DNA of 64,000 bases from positions 33,926 through 97,925 of the forward strand of contig NZ_CACWVY010000002.1 in NCBI RefSeq assembly GCF_902764455.1. The letters run 5' to 3'. This document shows positions 1 through 6,661 of the stretch, one piece after another. A model generated the notes under the pieces. The model was given only the letters and a program-made list of their open reading frames with translations, did not search any database and was not told where the DNA came from. This stretch comes from an uncultured Methanobrevibacter sp. Its GTDB lineage: Archaea > Methanobacteriota > Methanobacteria > Methanobacteriales > Methanobacteriaceae. How positions within the stretch are numbered: the stretch's first letter is position 1; each line of letters opens with the position of its first letter. The translations under genes and the position numbers were made by a program.

Positions 1-442
1 AGGAGTCAATGTCAGCACCAATAAACAGGAATTCCCATTTATGATTGTTAATCATGTTCTTAATTTGGGATTTTGAAAATTCAATTGAAGCATTTTCTTT
101 TCCATCAGTCATTATTACAAATAACGCCTTATTTTCAATCTCCCTATCTAGAGAAGTTATTGTTTTACCGATTGCATCCAGAAGAGCAGTTGTACCTCTG
201 ACATAGTATTCATCACTTGTGAGTTTTTCAACTTCATCAATAGTTTTTCTTTTGTATAAAACTTCATATTCATCGTCAAAAAGAACAACAGTTACTTTTG
301 TATCTAATTTTTTTGCCCTTTCCTTTTCAATAAAAGAGTTAAACCCGCCGATTGTGTCTTCTACAGAGTTATACATGGATCCACTTCTGTCGATTAAGAA
401 AATCAAATCCAATTTTTCATCAAATGGTCTTTCTTTTTCCAT
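1..442 (-). CDS. VWA-domain protein, 3' end cut off by the window
   Basis: A minus-strand reading frame starts at ATG 442-440 behind a GGAGGA ribosome site and runs off the left edge after 147 codons. Residues 18-22 read DRSGS, the metal-ion-dependent adhesion site (MIDAS) motif of von Willebrand factor A domains. A conserved threonine follows in RGTTAL, and a third metal-site aspartate in MTDGKEN. There is no signal peptide, so it is likely cytoplasmic, like the stand-alone VWA proteins that resemble TerY or work with MoxR ATPases. The partner cannot be judged because the downstream side lies outside the window. The domain call is firm; the function is unknown. Confidence 0.85.
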   Translation of the reverse strand, partial: MEKERPFDEKLDLIFLIDRSGSMYNSVEDTIGGFNSFIEKERAKKLDTKVTVVLFDDEYEVLYKRKTIDEVEKLTSDEYYVRGTTALLDAIGKTITSLDREIENKALFVIMTDGKENASIEFSKSQIKNMINNHKWEFLFIGADIDS

Positions 443-464
443 TATTTCATCCTCCAGTCATGTG

Positions 465-521
465 GTTAATAAGTTGTTAATAACTTACACACAATATATT
501 AACTTGAGGGTGTATATAAAC
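465..521 (-). promoter_or_regulatory. Promoter and 11-bp-spaced direct repeat upstream of the VWA gene
   Basis: On the minus strand a TATA-like element (TTTATATAC) lies at about 513-521. Two copies of TTATTAAC, seen as GTTAATAA on the plus strand at 465-472 and 476-483, sit between it and the start codon, 11 bp apart. They fall where an early transcribed region or operator would be. The regulator is unknown. Confidence 0.35.
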
Positions 522-563
522 TTTTCTGTTTTGAGAAAAAAAATTAAAGAATAAAAAAAAGAT

Positions 564-818
564 TTAAACCAGCTTGTCTATTATCTCTTCGCCTTCTTCA
601 GAAAGCCTGTATACACGACCTTTTTTAGCATCAGGATTAATACATACTATTAAACCCAAATCCCATAATTCAGCCAAGACAGTAGATATGTGGTTTTGTA
701 ATATGCCACAGTCAGCGGCAACATTTTTCGGTATTTTTGGCTCATCATTCAGAGATTTTAATACTTTAACCCTATAAGATGATTTATTAACGTGATGTAT
801 AACTTCTTCATCAATCAT
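564..818 (-). CDS. Small winged-helix transcriptional regulator
   Basis: An 84-residue protein that is essentially one winged helix-turn-helix domain. Residues about 28-52 carry the recognition region (AADCGILQNHISTVLAELWD), followed by a basic wing ending in YRLSEEGEEIIDKL, the usual MarR/ArsR/PadR-like ending. It has no sensor domain and no metal-binding cysteine pair. The AAGGAGGA ribosome site sits directly after the stop of the M48 protease gene, so the two are probably co-transcribed. It is typical of the many single-domain archaeal wHTH proteins. Its target is unknown; self-regulation or control of the protease is a guess. Confidence 0.75.
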   Translation of the reverse strand: MIDEEVIHHVNKSSYRVKVLKSLNDEPKIPKNVAADCGILQNHISTVLAELWDLGLIVCINPDAKKGRVYRLSEEGEEIIDKLV

Positions 819-829
819 ATTGTTCCTCC

Positions 830-1846
830 TTAAAGTTTATTTCCACAATTTGTACAAAATTTATCGCCTTTTTCAATAGAAGCGCCACATTTCAAACATT
901 TCAACTCATCAACAAATTGAGCTCCACAATTAGTACAGAATTTAGCATCAATATCTTCCTGATTACCGCAATTCTCACAATACTTCACAATATTTTCCCC
1001 AACCATATGGGAAGACTTATATTCTTCTTTAGGTTTTGGAACATCCCCCAGAACAGGAGCAGAATAAAAATCTTTCTGATTTTCAATTTCATCAATAAGT
1101 TCATTCATTACAGCTATCCTTTTTGAATCTGCAGGATGTGTTGAGAAAAAATCATGGTTATTAGGATTTCCTCCTGCCATGGACTGCCAAAATGCAGGAA
1201 TTGAAGATATGTCATAACCTGCCCAGTGAATTATCATCATACCCAGTTTATCTGCCTCGAGTTCCTGATCTCTTCCCCAAGGATTCATCAAAAGAAATTG
1301 AGAACCAACACTTGCAACATTGGTTGCAGCTCTTGTAAGGTCTCCCATTCCTCCCAAACCGACAAGGTCCAGTGCAAAGCTTCCAATCCAGGCAGCAGAA
1401 GTGATTGCATTTTGAGCATTTTGAGCACTGAGCCTGGTTCTAGAGTGGTCAAGAAGTGCATGAGCCATTTCATGGCCTAAAATAAATGCAACCTTTTCTT
1501 CAGTATTTGCAACTGAAAGAATTCCTGAAAACATTACTATTTTTCCACCAGGCATGCAAAACGCATTTACAGTATTGTCTGCTACCAGATGGAAATCCCA
1601 ATCATAATAATCTGCCGTATAATCACTTCTTCCAATTTGAGCCAAATAATTTTCAACAGCCTGAATCAAATTGATGGCAACGTTTCTAACAATCTGACCA
1701 TTTGGAGTATTATCCAGAAGTTGCGCCTGATTAATCATGGCGTAATATTCATTATAAGACTCCTGAAGAAATTTATCATCATTGACAATATCAAAATGTG
1801 ACTTTCCAGTAAATGGATTGACACTGCTTCTATCATCCTTTGCCAT
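830..1846 (-). CDS. M48-family zinc metallopeptidase with C-terminal zinc ribbons
   Basis: A 338-residue protein. HEMAH at residues 125-129 is the zinc-binding HExxH motif of M48 (HtpX/Ste24/Oma1-like) peptidases, and the downstream ELEAD motif at about 195-199 gives the third ligand. THPAD at 237-241 is the family's usual second signature. After a linker come two CxxC...CxxC zinc ribbons (about 290-307 and 317-334). There is no clear signal peptide or transmembrane anchor, unlike HtpX, so this looks like a soluble peptidase with an added nucleic-acid- or protein-binding tail. The ATG has no Shine-Dalgarno site but lies about 26 nt from a TATA element, which suggests a leaderless mRNA. Confidence 0.88.
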   Translation of the reverse strand: MAKDDRSSVNPFTGKSHFDIVNDDKFLQESYNEYYAMINQAQLLDNTPNGQIVRNVAINLIQAVENYLAQIGRSDYTADYYDWDFHLVADNTVNAFCMPGGKIVMFSGILSVANTEEKVAFILGHEMAHALLDHSRTRLSAQNAQNAITSAAWIGSFALDLVGLGGMGDLTRAATNVASVGSQFLLMNPWGRDQELEADKLGMMIIHWAGYDISSIPAFWQSMAGGNPNNHDFFSTHPADSKRIAVMNELIDEIENQKDFYSAPVLGDVPKPKEEYKSSHMVGENIVKYCENCGNQEDIDAKFCTNCGAQFVDELKCLKCGASIEKGDKFCTNCGNKL

Positions 1847-1867
1847 AATAATATATTTGTAAGTTGT

Positions 1868-1877
1868 GTATAAAAAG
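1868..1877 (-). promoter_or_regulatory. TATA box for the M48 gene (probable leaderless transcript)
   Basis: The minus strand reads CTTTTTATAC here, with 26 nt between TATA and the M48 start codon. Archaeal transcription starts about 22-27 nt downstream of the TATA box, so the mRNA would begin at or next to the ATG. This agrees with the missing ribosome site. The same AT block (TATAAAAA on the plus strand) could serve the divergent gene at 1909. Confidence 0.45.
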
Positions 1878-1908
1878 TTTTTTAATTATCAAAAAACAAT
1901 AGATAAAT

Positions 1909-2511
1909 ATGAAAAAATTTTTACTTGCATTAACATTAACATTGCTGCTATTAGGCTGCGTTTTTGCAAGCTCAAATGTTACAGTCAACGGAGTTGATTT
2001 TGAGATTCCTTCCAAATATCAGGGCGGAGAGCTTAAAAACGATATGTACAGATTAGACAATGATTTTTCAATCCGATGCGTCAGTGATAATGTAGTTAAT
2101 GCAATCGGCCTTTGGGCGGAAGAACAGGATTCAAGTGAGGATTTGTCAATAGACAACCATCCTGTGAGGCATTTCTATCAGTACAGTAAAATCCACCATG
2201 GAAACTGGTCACATGCATATTTTGCAAGTGGCAAAGAAATCTATGAAATTACATGGCCCGGCGAGAAAATTGACAATGACATTGAAAAATTAATCAAAAA
2301 TACTCCTCCAAGTAAAATTGATGAAGATGCATTCTACGATACATTGGACAAATCCTATGAGATATACAAAACGCAAAAAATTTATCAATTAAATCATGAC
2401 GGAGAGTATAACTACAATGATGCCAAACACCAATCACAATACAAACAAATTGAAAAACAGGAAAACAAAAAATTTAATGAAATATTGCTGACATATCACA
2501 AAAATAATTAA
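1909..2511 (+). CDS. Secreted protein of unknown function
   Basis: A 200-residue protein that starts with a classic signal peptide: two lysines, a leucine/threonine-rich core, then LLGCVFASS, where signal peptidase could cut after FAS. The mature part has no motif I recognise. It opens with NVTVNGVDFEIPSKYQGG, a pattern shared with the secreted protein at 38463 (a short beta-rich domain over a folded core), so the two may be distant members of one envelope-protein group in this genome. The last 50 residues are rich in Q, K, N and Y and low in complexity. No strong ribosome site precedes the ATG. Confidence 0.75.
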   Translation: MKKFLLALTLTLLLLGCVFASSNVTVNGVDFEIPSKYQGGELKNDMYRLDNDFSIRCVSDNVVNAIGLWAEEQDSSEDLSIDNHPVRHFYQYSKIHHGNWSHAYFASGKEIYEITWPGEKIDNDIEKLIKNTPPSKIDEDAFYDTLDKSYEIYKTQKIYQLNHDGEYNYNDAKHQSQYKQIEKQENKKFNEILLTYHKNN

Positions 2512-2528
2512 GACTCTGGAGATCCAAC

Positions 2529-2847
2529 ATGGCTTCAAGTAAAGAATATCTAGACTATATACTGGAACAGTTATCCGATTTAGATGAAATAACCTACCGA
2601 GCAATGATGGGAGAATACATCTTATACTACCACAAAAAAAATCATTGGCGGAATTTACAACGACCGTTTTCTTTTAAAACCTGTTAAAGTAGCAAGAGAA
2701 ATGATGCCTGATGCAAATATGGAATTGCCATATGAAGGTGCAAAGGAGATGCTGCTTGTGGATGATGTAGAAAACAAAGCGTTTTTAAAAGAGTTGGTGG
2801 AAGCAATGTATGAAGAACTTCCATCTCCAAGAAAAAGGAGCAAATAA
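2529..2847 (+). pseudogene. TfoX N-terminal-domain protein, frameshifted at an 8-A run
   Basis: From ATG 2529 the frame encodes MASSKEYLDYILEQLSDLDE...TYRAMMGEYILYYH, which matches the start of TfoX/Sxy N-terminal-domain proteins. After His-35 comes a run of eight A (2634-2641). The zero frame then ends after about 17 unrelated codons. Removing one A restores the family's continuation (KKIIGGIYNDRFLLKPV, then PYEGAKEML and a C-terminal half) up to TAA 2845-2847. The intact product would be about 105 residues, normal for the domain. It may be a true pseudogene, a sequencing error in a homopolymer, or a slippage site. It lies 17 nt after the secreted-protein gene. Confidence 0.75.
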
Positions 2848-2905
2848 ATTTAATTTTTCCACATCAAATTATTTTTTCTGCAAATACCTATTATTCTTTT
2901 TCAGT

Positions 2906-3103
2906 TCAAAAATGTAACTTACCTACATTTAATAGTAATATTGAGTAGTTTATACTGTCAATTTGATAGTTTAAACCCAATTCCGCATAATATTTCCATT
3001 AGTATGACATTGTTTGTTTCATCAGAATTAAATAATCTATTTCTTTAGCACATTCATTTACAAGTTCATACTTATCAGTTTTATTAAAGAACACACTTAC
3101 CAT
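2906..3103 (-). pseudogene. Short degenerate ORF with an in-frame stop
   Basis: ATG 3103-3101 follows a well-spaced GGTGA ribosome site and encodes 34 residues (MVSVFFNKTDKYELVNECAK...) to TAA at 3001-2999. The same frame then stays open for another 30 codons (WKYYAELGLNYQIDS...) to TGA at 2908-2906. The good start signal and protein-like composition suggest a small gene interrupted by a nonsense mutation. It is short enough to be chance, and I recognise no family. Confidence 0.25.
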
Positions 3104-3274
3104 TATTTCACCATTAGATCAATATTTTCATTTAAAGTCTTTTAAACAGATTTTGTTTATAAATATGATTAAACAATACTAGTTTAAGCGATTTTAAGTT
3201 TCAATAATACCCTATAAGACAAAAATCTAAAAGAAAATATTAATTTTATTTCCTAATTTTAGTTTTTCAAAACA

Positions 3275-3283
3275 TTTATATAT
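3275..3283 (+). promoter_or_regulatory. TATA box of glnA
   Basis: TTTATATAT preceded by an A-rich stretch (AAAACA) that could act as the TFB recognition element. Transcription would start near 3303, inside or at the edge of the NrpR-type palindrome. This leaves a leader of about 120 nt before glnA. Confidence 0.6.
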
Positions 3284-3301
3284 CACTAAAAATAGAATAT
3301 T

Positions 3302-3327
3302 AGTCGGAAGGAAGTTTCCTTCCGACT
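3302..3327 (+). promoter_or_regulatory. NrpR-type nitrogen operator upstream of glnA
   Basis: A perfect 12-bp inverted repeat (AGTCGGAAGGAA, spacer GT, TTCCTTCCGACT). Inside it the NrpR consensus known from Methanococcus, GGAA-N6-TTCC, occurs twice in overlapping register (3306-3319 and 3310-3323). It begins about 20 nt downstream of the TATA box, where repressor binding would block transcription. NrpR is the 2-oxoglutarate-responsive nitrogen repressor of methanogens and glnA is one of its classic targets. The nrpR gene itself is not in this window. Confidence 0.82.
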
Positions 3328-3421
3328 ATGTATTTAATTAAATTCATTAAGTCAAAAAGGGTTTTCCACTTCCCATATTTTCAAGAAAATGGAAAATAGA
3401 CTCTAAAAATGAAGTGAAAAA

Positions 3422-4759
3422 ATGTCAGCAAAAGATAACAAATTAGACCAAATAATCAAAACAATTGAAGTAAATGACATAAAATTCTTAAAACTAGAAT
3501 TTTCAGACATACATGGACTGCCTAAAAGCATGGCAGTACCTCTTAAAAAAGCTAATGATGTTGAAGATATAGTAAAAGACGGATTATTATTTGACGGATC
3601 ATCAGTAGCAGGATTAGCTTCAATCAACGACAGTGATTTACTTGCAAAACCGGATATTGATACATTCTCAACTATCCCTTGGAGGCCTGAATCAAAAGGT
3701 ACAAGCAGATTCATATGTGATATTTTCACCACAGAAGGAAAACCGTATGACGGAGATCCAAGAGGCGTACTCAAAAAATCATTACAGATTGCAGAAAAAA
3801 AAGGATACCAGTTTAATATGGGTCCTGAACCGGAATTCTTCATTATAAAAGAAGATGAAAACGGAAACTACATCCCTGCTGATGAAGCCGAATACTTTGA
3901 TGTGGAACCTCTAGACCAAGGTACAGATATCAGAAGAGAAATCGTACTGGGATTAGAAAAACTAGATTTCAATGTAGAAGTAAGTCACCACGAAGTAGCA
4001 GCAGGACAGCACGAAGTTGATTTTAAATATGCAGACGCTTTAAAAACAGCTGATGCAGTAATAACATTCAAAGAAGCTGTTAAAGCATTAGTAAACAAAT
4101 TAGGATTTAAAGCAACATTCATGCCAAAACCATTTATGGGAATCAACGGTAGTGGAATGCACTGTAATCAAAGTCTTTTTAAAGACGGGAAAAATATTTT
4201 CTATGATCCTGATACTGAAACTCAAATATCACAGGAAGCATTATACTTCATTGGAGGATTGCTAAAACATGCACCGGCATTATCATCAATCTTATCTCCT
4301 ACCGTCAACTCATATAAACGTTTAGTGCCTGGTTACGAAGCACCATGTTACATTGCTTACGGTTTTAAAAACAGGTCAACATTATTAAGAATTCCTGCAT
4401 CCCGTGGATTAGGTACAAGAATTGAATGCAGATCTGCTGACCCATCATGTAACCCATACTTAGCATTCGCAGTATTGCTTGAAGCAGGTTTAGACGGTAT
4501 GAACAATAAAATTGACCCAGGTGAACCAACAGAAGAAAACCTATTCGCATTCACTGAAGATGAGATTGCAGAAAAAGGAATCAGCAGTTTACCAACAAGT
4601 TTATGGGAAGCATATCACTCACTCGAAGAAGACGAAGTTGTTAAAAATGCTCTTGGAGAAAAAGTATTTAATCAATTCTACAACATCAAAAGAGCTGAAT
4701 GGGATGCTTATAGAATACAAGTATTCGATTATGAAAGGGACGAATACCTAAACGTGTAA
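3422..4759 (+). CDS. glnA: Glutamine synthetase, type I
   Basis: A 445-residue enzyme that makes glutamine from glutamate, ammonia and ATP. Family blocks are intact: LFDGSSVAG near the start, GPEPEFF in the active-site metal region, [15 protein letters not shown], the GSGMHCNQS block, [13 protein letters not shown] and the C-terminal [15 protein letters not shown] segment. The length fits the short GSI-alpha class of archaea and Firmicutes, not the longer class regulated by adenylylation. It stands alone between its own NrpR-controlled promoter and a hairpin terminator. The glutamate synthase operon follows 300 bp downstream, giving a complete GS-GOGAT pathway. Confidence 0.97.
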   Translation: MSAKDNKLDQIIKTIEVNDIKFLKLEFSDIHGLPKSMAVPLKKANDVEDIVKDGLLFDGSSVAGLASINDSDLLAKPDIDTFSTIPWRPESKGTSRFICDIFTTEGKPYDGDPRGVLKKSLQIAEKKGYQFNMGPEPEFFIIKEDENGNYIPADEAEYFDVEPLDQGTDIRREIVLGLEKLDFNVEVSHHEVAAGQHEVDFKYADALKTADAVITFKEAVKALVNKLGFKATFMPKPFMGINGSGMHCNQSLFKDGKNIFYDPDTETQISQEALYFIGGLLKHAPALSSILSPTVNSYKRLVPGYEAPCYIAYGFKNRSTLLRIPASRGLGTRIECRSADPSCNPYLAFAVLLEAGLDGMNNKIDPGEPTEENLFAFTEDEIAEKGISSLPTSLWEAYHSLEEDEVVKNALGEKVFNQFYNIKRAEWDAYRIQVFDYERDEYLNV

Positions 4760-4769
4760 ATATTCATTA

Positions 4770-4794
4770 TTGGAGTCAAATTTTTGACTACCAA
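4770..4794 (+). terminator. Hairpin terminator after glnA
   Basis: TTGG-AGTCAAA, loop TT, TTTGACT-A-CCAA. This is an 11-bp stem with one bulged A, starting 10 nt after the glnA stop and followed by a T-rich stretch. It separates glnA from the next operon. Confidence 0.55.
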
Positions 4795-4872
4795 TTAATT
4801 CTAAATTTTTTGGAGGTAATAAACAAGAAATGATAAATACGCTCAAATTTGGCAGTTGAATTTCAGAATTAT

Positions 4873-4992
4873 TATTTTAAGGCATATGGTAATTTCAGAG
4901 AGTTAACGTTTAAAGGCATATGAAAAAGTATTTTATGATTATTATTTTAAAAGGCATATGAGAATTTTTGGATATTAATTTTAAGGCATATG
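4873..4992 (+). repeat. Four direct copies of TTTAA-GGCATATG upstream of the glutamate synthase operon
   Basis: The octamer GGCATATG occurs at 4881-4888, 4915-4922, 4953-4960 and 4985-4992, each preceded by TTTAA or TTTAAA(A). Copies 1 and 3 share a longer left flank (ATTATTTTAA). Start-to-start distances are 34, 38 and 32 bp. Between copies the sequence is unrelated and AT-rich. A fifth copy lies inverted at 11961-11968, just after the operon's last gene. Four copies in 120 bp are not expected by chance. They are best read as binding sites for an unknown DNA- or RNA-binding regulator of the operon. Confidence 0.7.
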
Positions 4993-5063
4993 ATAAAAAT
5001 ATCCGTTTAAAATAAGATTAACTTAAAATACGTGTATTCACCGATTATCTTGGAGGTAGAAGA

Positions 5064-5981
5064 ATGTGTGGAATAGCAGGTGTAATATACAAAGATAAGA
5101 AAACTTACCCCGTAGGAGAAGCATTAACATCAATGCTTGAATCCCTACAACACAGAGGTCCTGATTCAGCAGGTTATGCAATCTACGGCAGTTTAGATTT
5201 TCCTGATAATTATTATCAATTAAACATTGAAGTACAAAGAAAAAGAGGAGCATTAGATAATTTAAAATCATTATTAAATCAAATAAGTCCAATATTCGAA
5301 GAACAGTTAATTGAATCCGTAGGAGACTCAGACGTATACAAATGCAAAATATCACTGAACGAATATTCCCGTTTAAAACCCTGCATAAGAGAAATTGACG
5401 AACTGGAAAATGTACGGGTCATCAACGGGTCACATTCATTTGAAATGATAAAGGACGTTGGAAAAGTAAAAGACATTGCAGAGAGATTTGATGTCAAAAG
5501 CAGGATGGGAACCCATGGAATAGGACATACCCGTTTTGCAACAGAAAGTGGTGTGGACCGCTATCATGCACACCCATATCAAAGCTACATCATACCTGAT
5601 ATAACCGTAGTGCACAACGGACAAATCACCAATTACTGGAAAATAAGAGATCCTCTAGAAAGAAAAGGACATAAATTTGAATCATTCAACGATACCGAAT
5701 GCATTGTTCATTACATGGCTGACAAACTCAATCAAGGATATAAATTAGAAGAAGCCTTAGATCAGGCAGTGATTGATTTGGACGGACCATTTTCAATATT
5801 GGTAGGAACACCTAATGGAATAGGCATTGCAAAGGACAAACTCGGTCTCAGACCAGGAGTAATGGTGGAAACTGATGAAATCTTTGCAATAGCTTCAGAG
5901 GAAATGGCATTGCATAACGTAACAGATTCTGATAAAATTGAACAAATTGCTCCAGGAGAAACAAGAGCATACACAATCTAA
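5064..5981 (+). CDS. Glutamate synthase, class II glutamine amidotransferase subunit
   Basis: A 305-residue protein that begins MCGIAGV. Cys-2, exposed after removal of Met, is the N-terminal nucleophile of class II (Ntn) amidotransferases, which release ammonia from glutamine. Later blocks LQHRGPDSAGYA, GIGHTRFAT and DITVVHNGQITNYW are typical of the GltB/PurF amidotransferase fold, and NDTECIVHYM contacts the substrate. In archaea the large bacterial GltB is split into separate genes, and this is its amidotransferase piece. It opens the operon behind a TTGGAGGT ribosome site, with the GXGXG gene starting 15 nt after its stop. Confidence 0.93.
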   Translation: MCGIAGVIYKDKKTYPVGEALTSMLESLQHRGPDSAGYAIYGSLDFPDNYYQLNIEVQRKRGALDNLKSLLNQISPIFEEQLIESVGDSDVYKCKISLNEYSRLKPCIREIDELENVRVINGSHSFEMIKDVGKVKDIAERFDVKSRMGTHGIGHTRFATESGVDRYHAHPYQSYIIPDITVVHNGQITNYWKIRDPLERKGHKFESFNDTECIVHYMADKLNQGYKLEEALDQAVIDLDGPFSILVGTPNGIGIAKDKLGLRPGVMVETDEIFAIASEEMALHNVTDSDKIEQIAPGETRAYTI

Positions 5982-5996
5982 TAAGAGGTTTTGTCT

Positions 5997-6650
5997 ATGA
6001 AAGAATATGTTATAAATGCAAAGGACATGGACGAGAAAGAATTAAACCGTACCATAAAACAACAGGCTACAAATCATGATACACTCCTTATTAATAATCC
6101 AGAATCAATGCACAATATCTGTGCAGGCCTAAGTGAAGATGTTGAAATAAAAATAAACGGATCTGCAGGTTATTTTGTTGGGACTATGGTCAACGGACCA
6201 AAAATACACATCGACGGAAATGCCGGTTGGTTTGCTGGAGACAATATGACCAAAGGAGAACTGATTATTGAAGGTACCGCAGGTGACGGTGCAGGACAGG
6301 GAATCTATGGTGGAACCGTTATTGTAAAAGGAAATACAGGTTCAAGAACCGGAGAAATAATGAAAGGAGGAACCGTAATAATTGGAGGAAACAGCGGATA
6401 TATGACAGGACTGTTAATGATGGGCGGCAGACTCATAATACTCGGCGATGTTACCGATGATGCAGGCGAATCAATCATGAGAGGTAGCATTTATGTTCTC
6501 GGAGACGTGAAAAGCCTAGGCAAAAATGCCACCATGGAAAAAATCACCGCTGAAGATCAAAATGAACTAAAAGAAATTCTGACAAAATACGGTTTTGAAT
6601 TAAGCGACAAAGATTATACAAATTTTAAAAAAATCGTTAATATACAATAG
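5997..6650 (+). CDS. Glutamate synthase, GXGXG-domain subunit
   Basis: A 217-residue right-handed beta-helix protein equal to the C-terminal (domain 3) part of bacterial GltB. Repeats such as GTAGDGAGQGIYGGTVIVKGN and TGEIMKGGTVIIGGNSGYMTG show the glycine-rich GXGXG pattern. In GltB this domain is structural and links the amidotransferase to the synthase barrel. FwdC of formylmethanofuran dehydrogenase shares the fold, but the operon decides for glutamate synthase. ATG 5997 is chosen over TTG 5991 because the GAGGT ribosome site at about 5983-5988 is correctly spaced only for the ATG. Confidence 0.9.
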   Translation: MKEYVINAKDMDEKELNRTIKQQATNHDTLLINNPESMHNICAGLSEDVEIKINGSAGYFVGTMVNGPKIHIDGNAGWFAGDNMTKGELIIEGTAGDGAGQGIYGGTVIVKGNTGSRTGEIMKGGTVIIGGNSGYMTGLLMMGGRLIILGDVTDDAGESIMRGSIYVLGDVKSLGKNATMEKITAEDQNELKEILTKYGFELSDKDYTNFKKIVNIQ

Positions 6651-6661
6651 GAGCTAAAAAA

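Larger units (their letters stand above)
2848..3421. other. 574-bp intergenic region before glnA
   Basis: AT-rich spacer between the TfoX-like gene and glnA. It contains a possible degenerate minus-strand ORF (2906-3103), the glnA TATA box (3275-3283), the NrpR-type operator (3302-3327) and a transcribed leader of about 120 nt. I see nothing else recognisable. Confidence 0.7.
4760..5063. other. 304-bp intergenic region with hairpin and repeat array
   Basis: Between glnA and the glutamate synthase operon. It holds the glnA terminator hairpin (4770-4794), a GGAGGT-led mini-ORF of eight codons near 4830 (probably chance), four GGCATATG repeats (4873-4992) and a possible TATA element (TTTAAAATA, about 5006-5014) in front of the operon. 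Confidence 0.7.

Noticed and set aside
4829..4855. Leader peptide (MINTLKFGS) before the glutamate synthase operon
   Set aside because: The GGAGGT site is 12 nt from the ATG, too far, the peptide has no run of Gln or Glu codons, and there is no attenuator-type hairpin pair.
4873..4992. CRISPR-like array
   Set aside because: The repeat unit is only about 13 bp, spacing varies (32-38 bp) and no cas genes are present.
5991..5996. TTG at 5991 as start of the GXGXG subunit
   Set aside because: Only 2-3 nt from the GAGGT ribosome site; ATG 5997 fits better.
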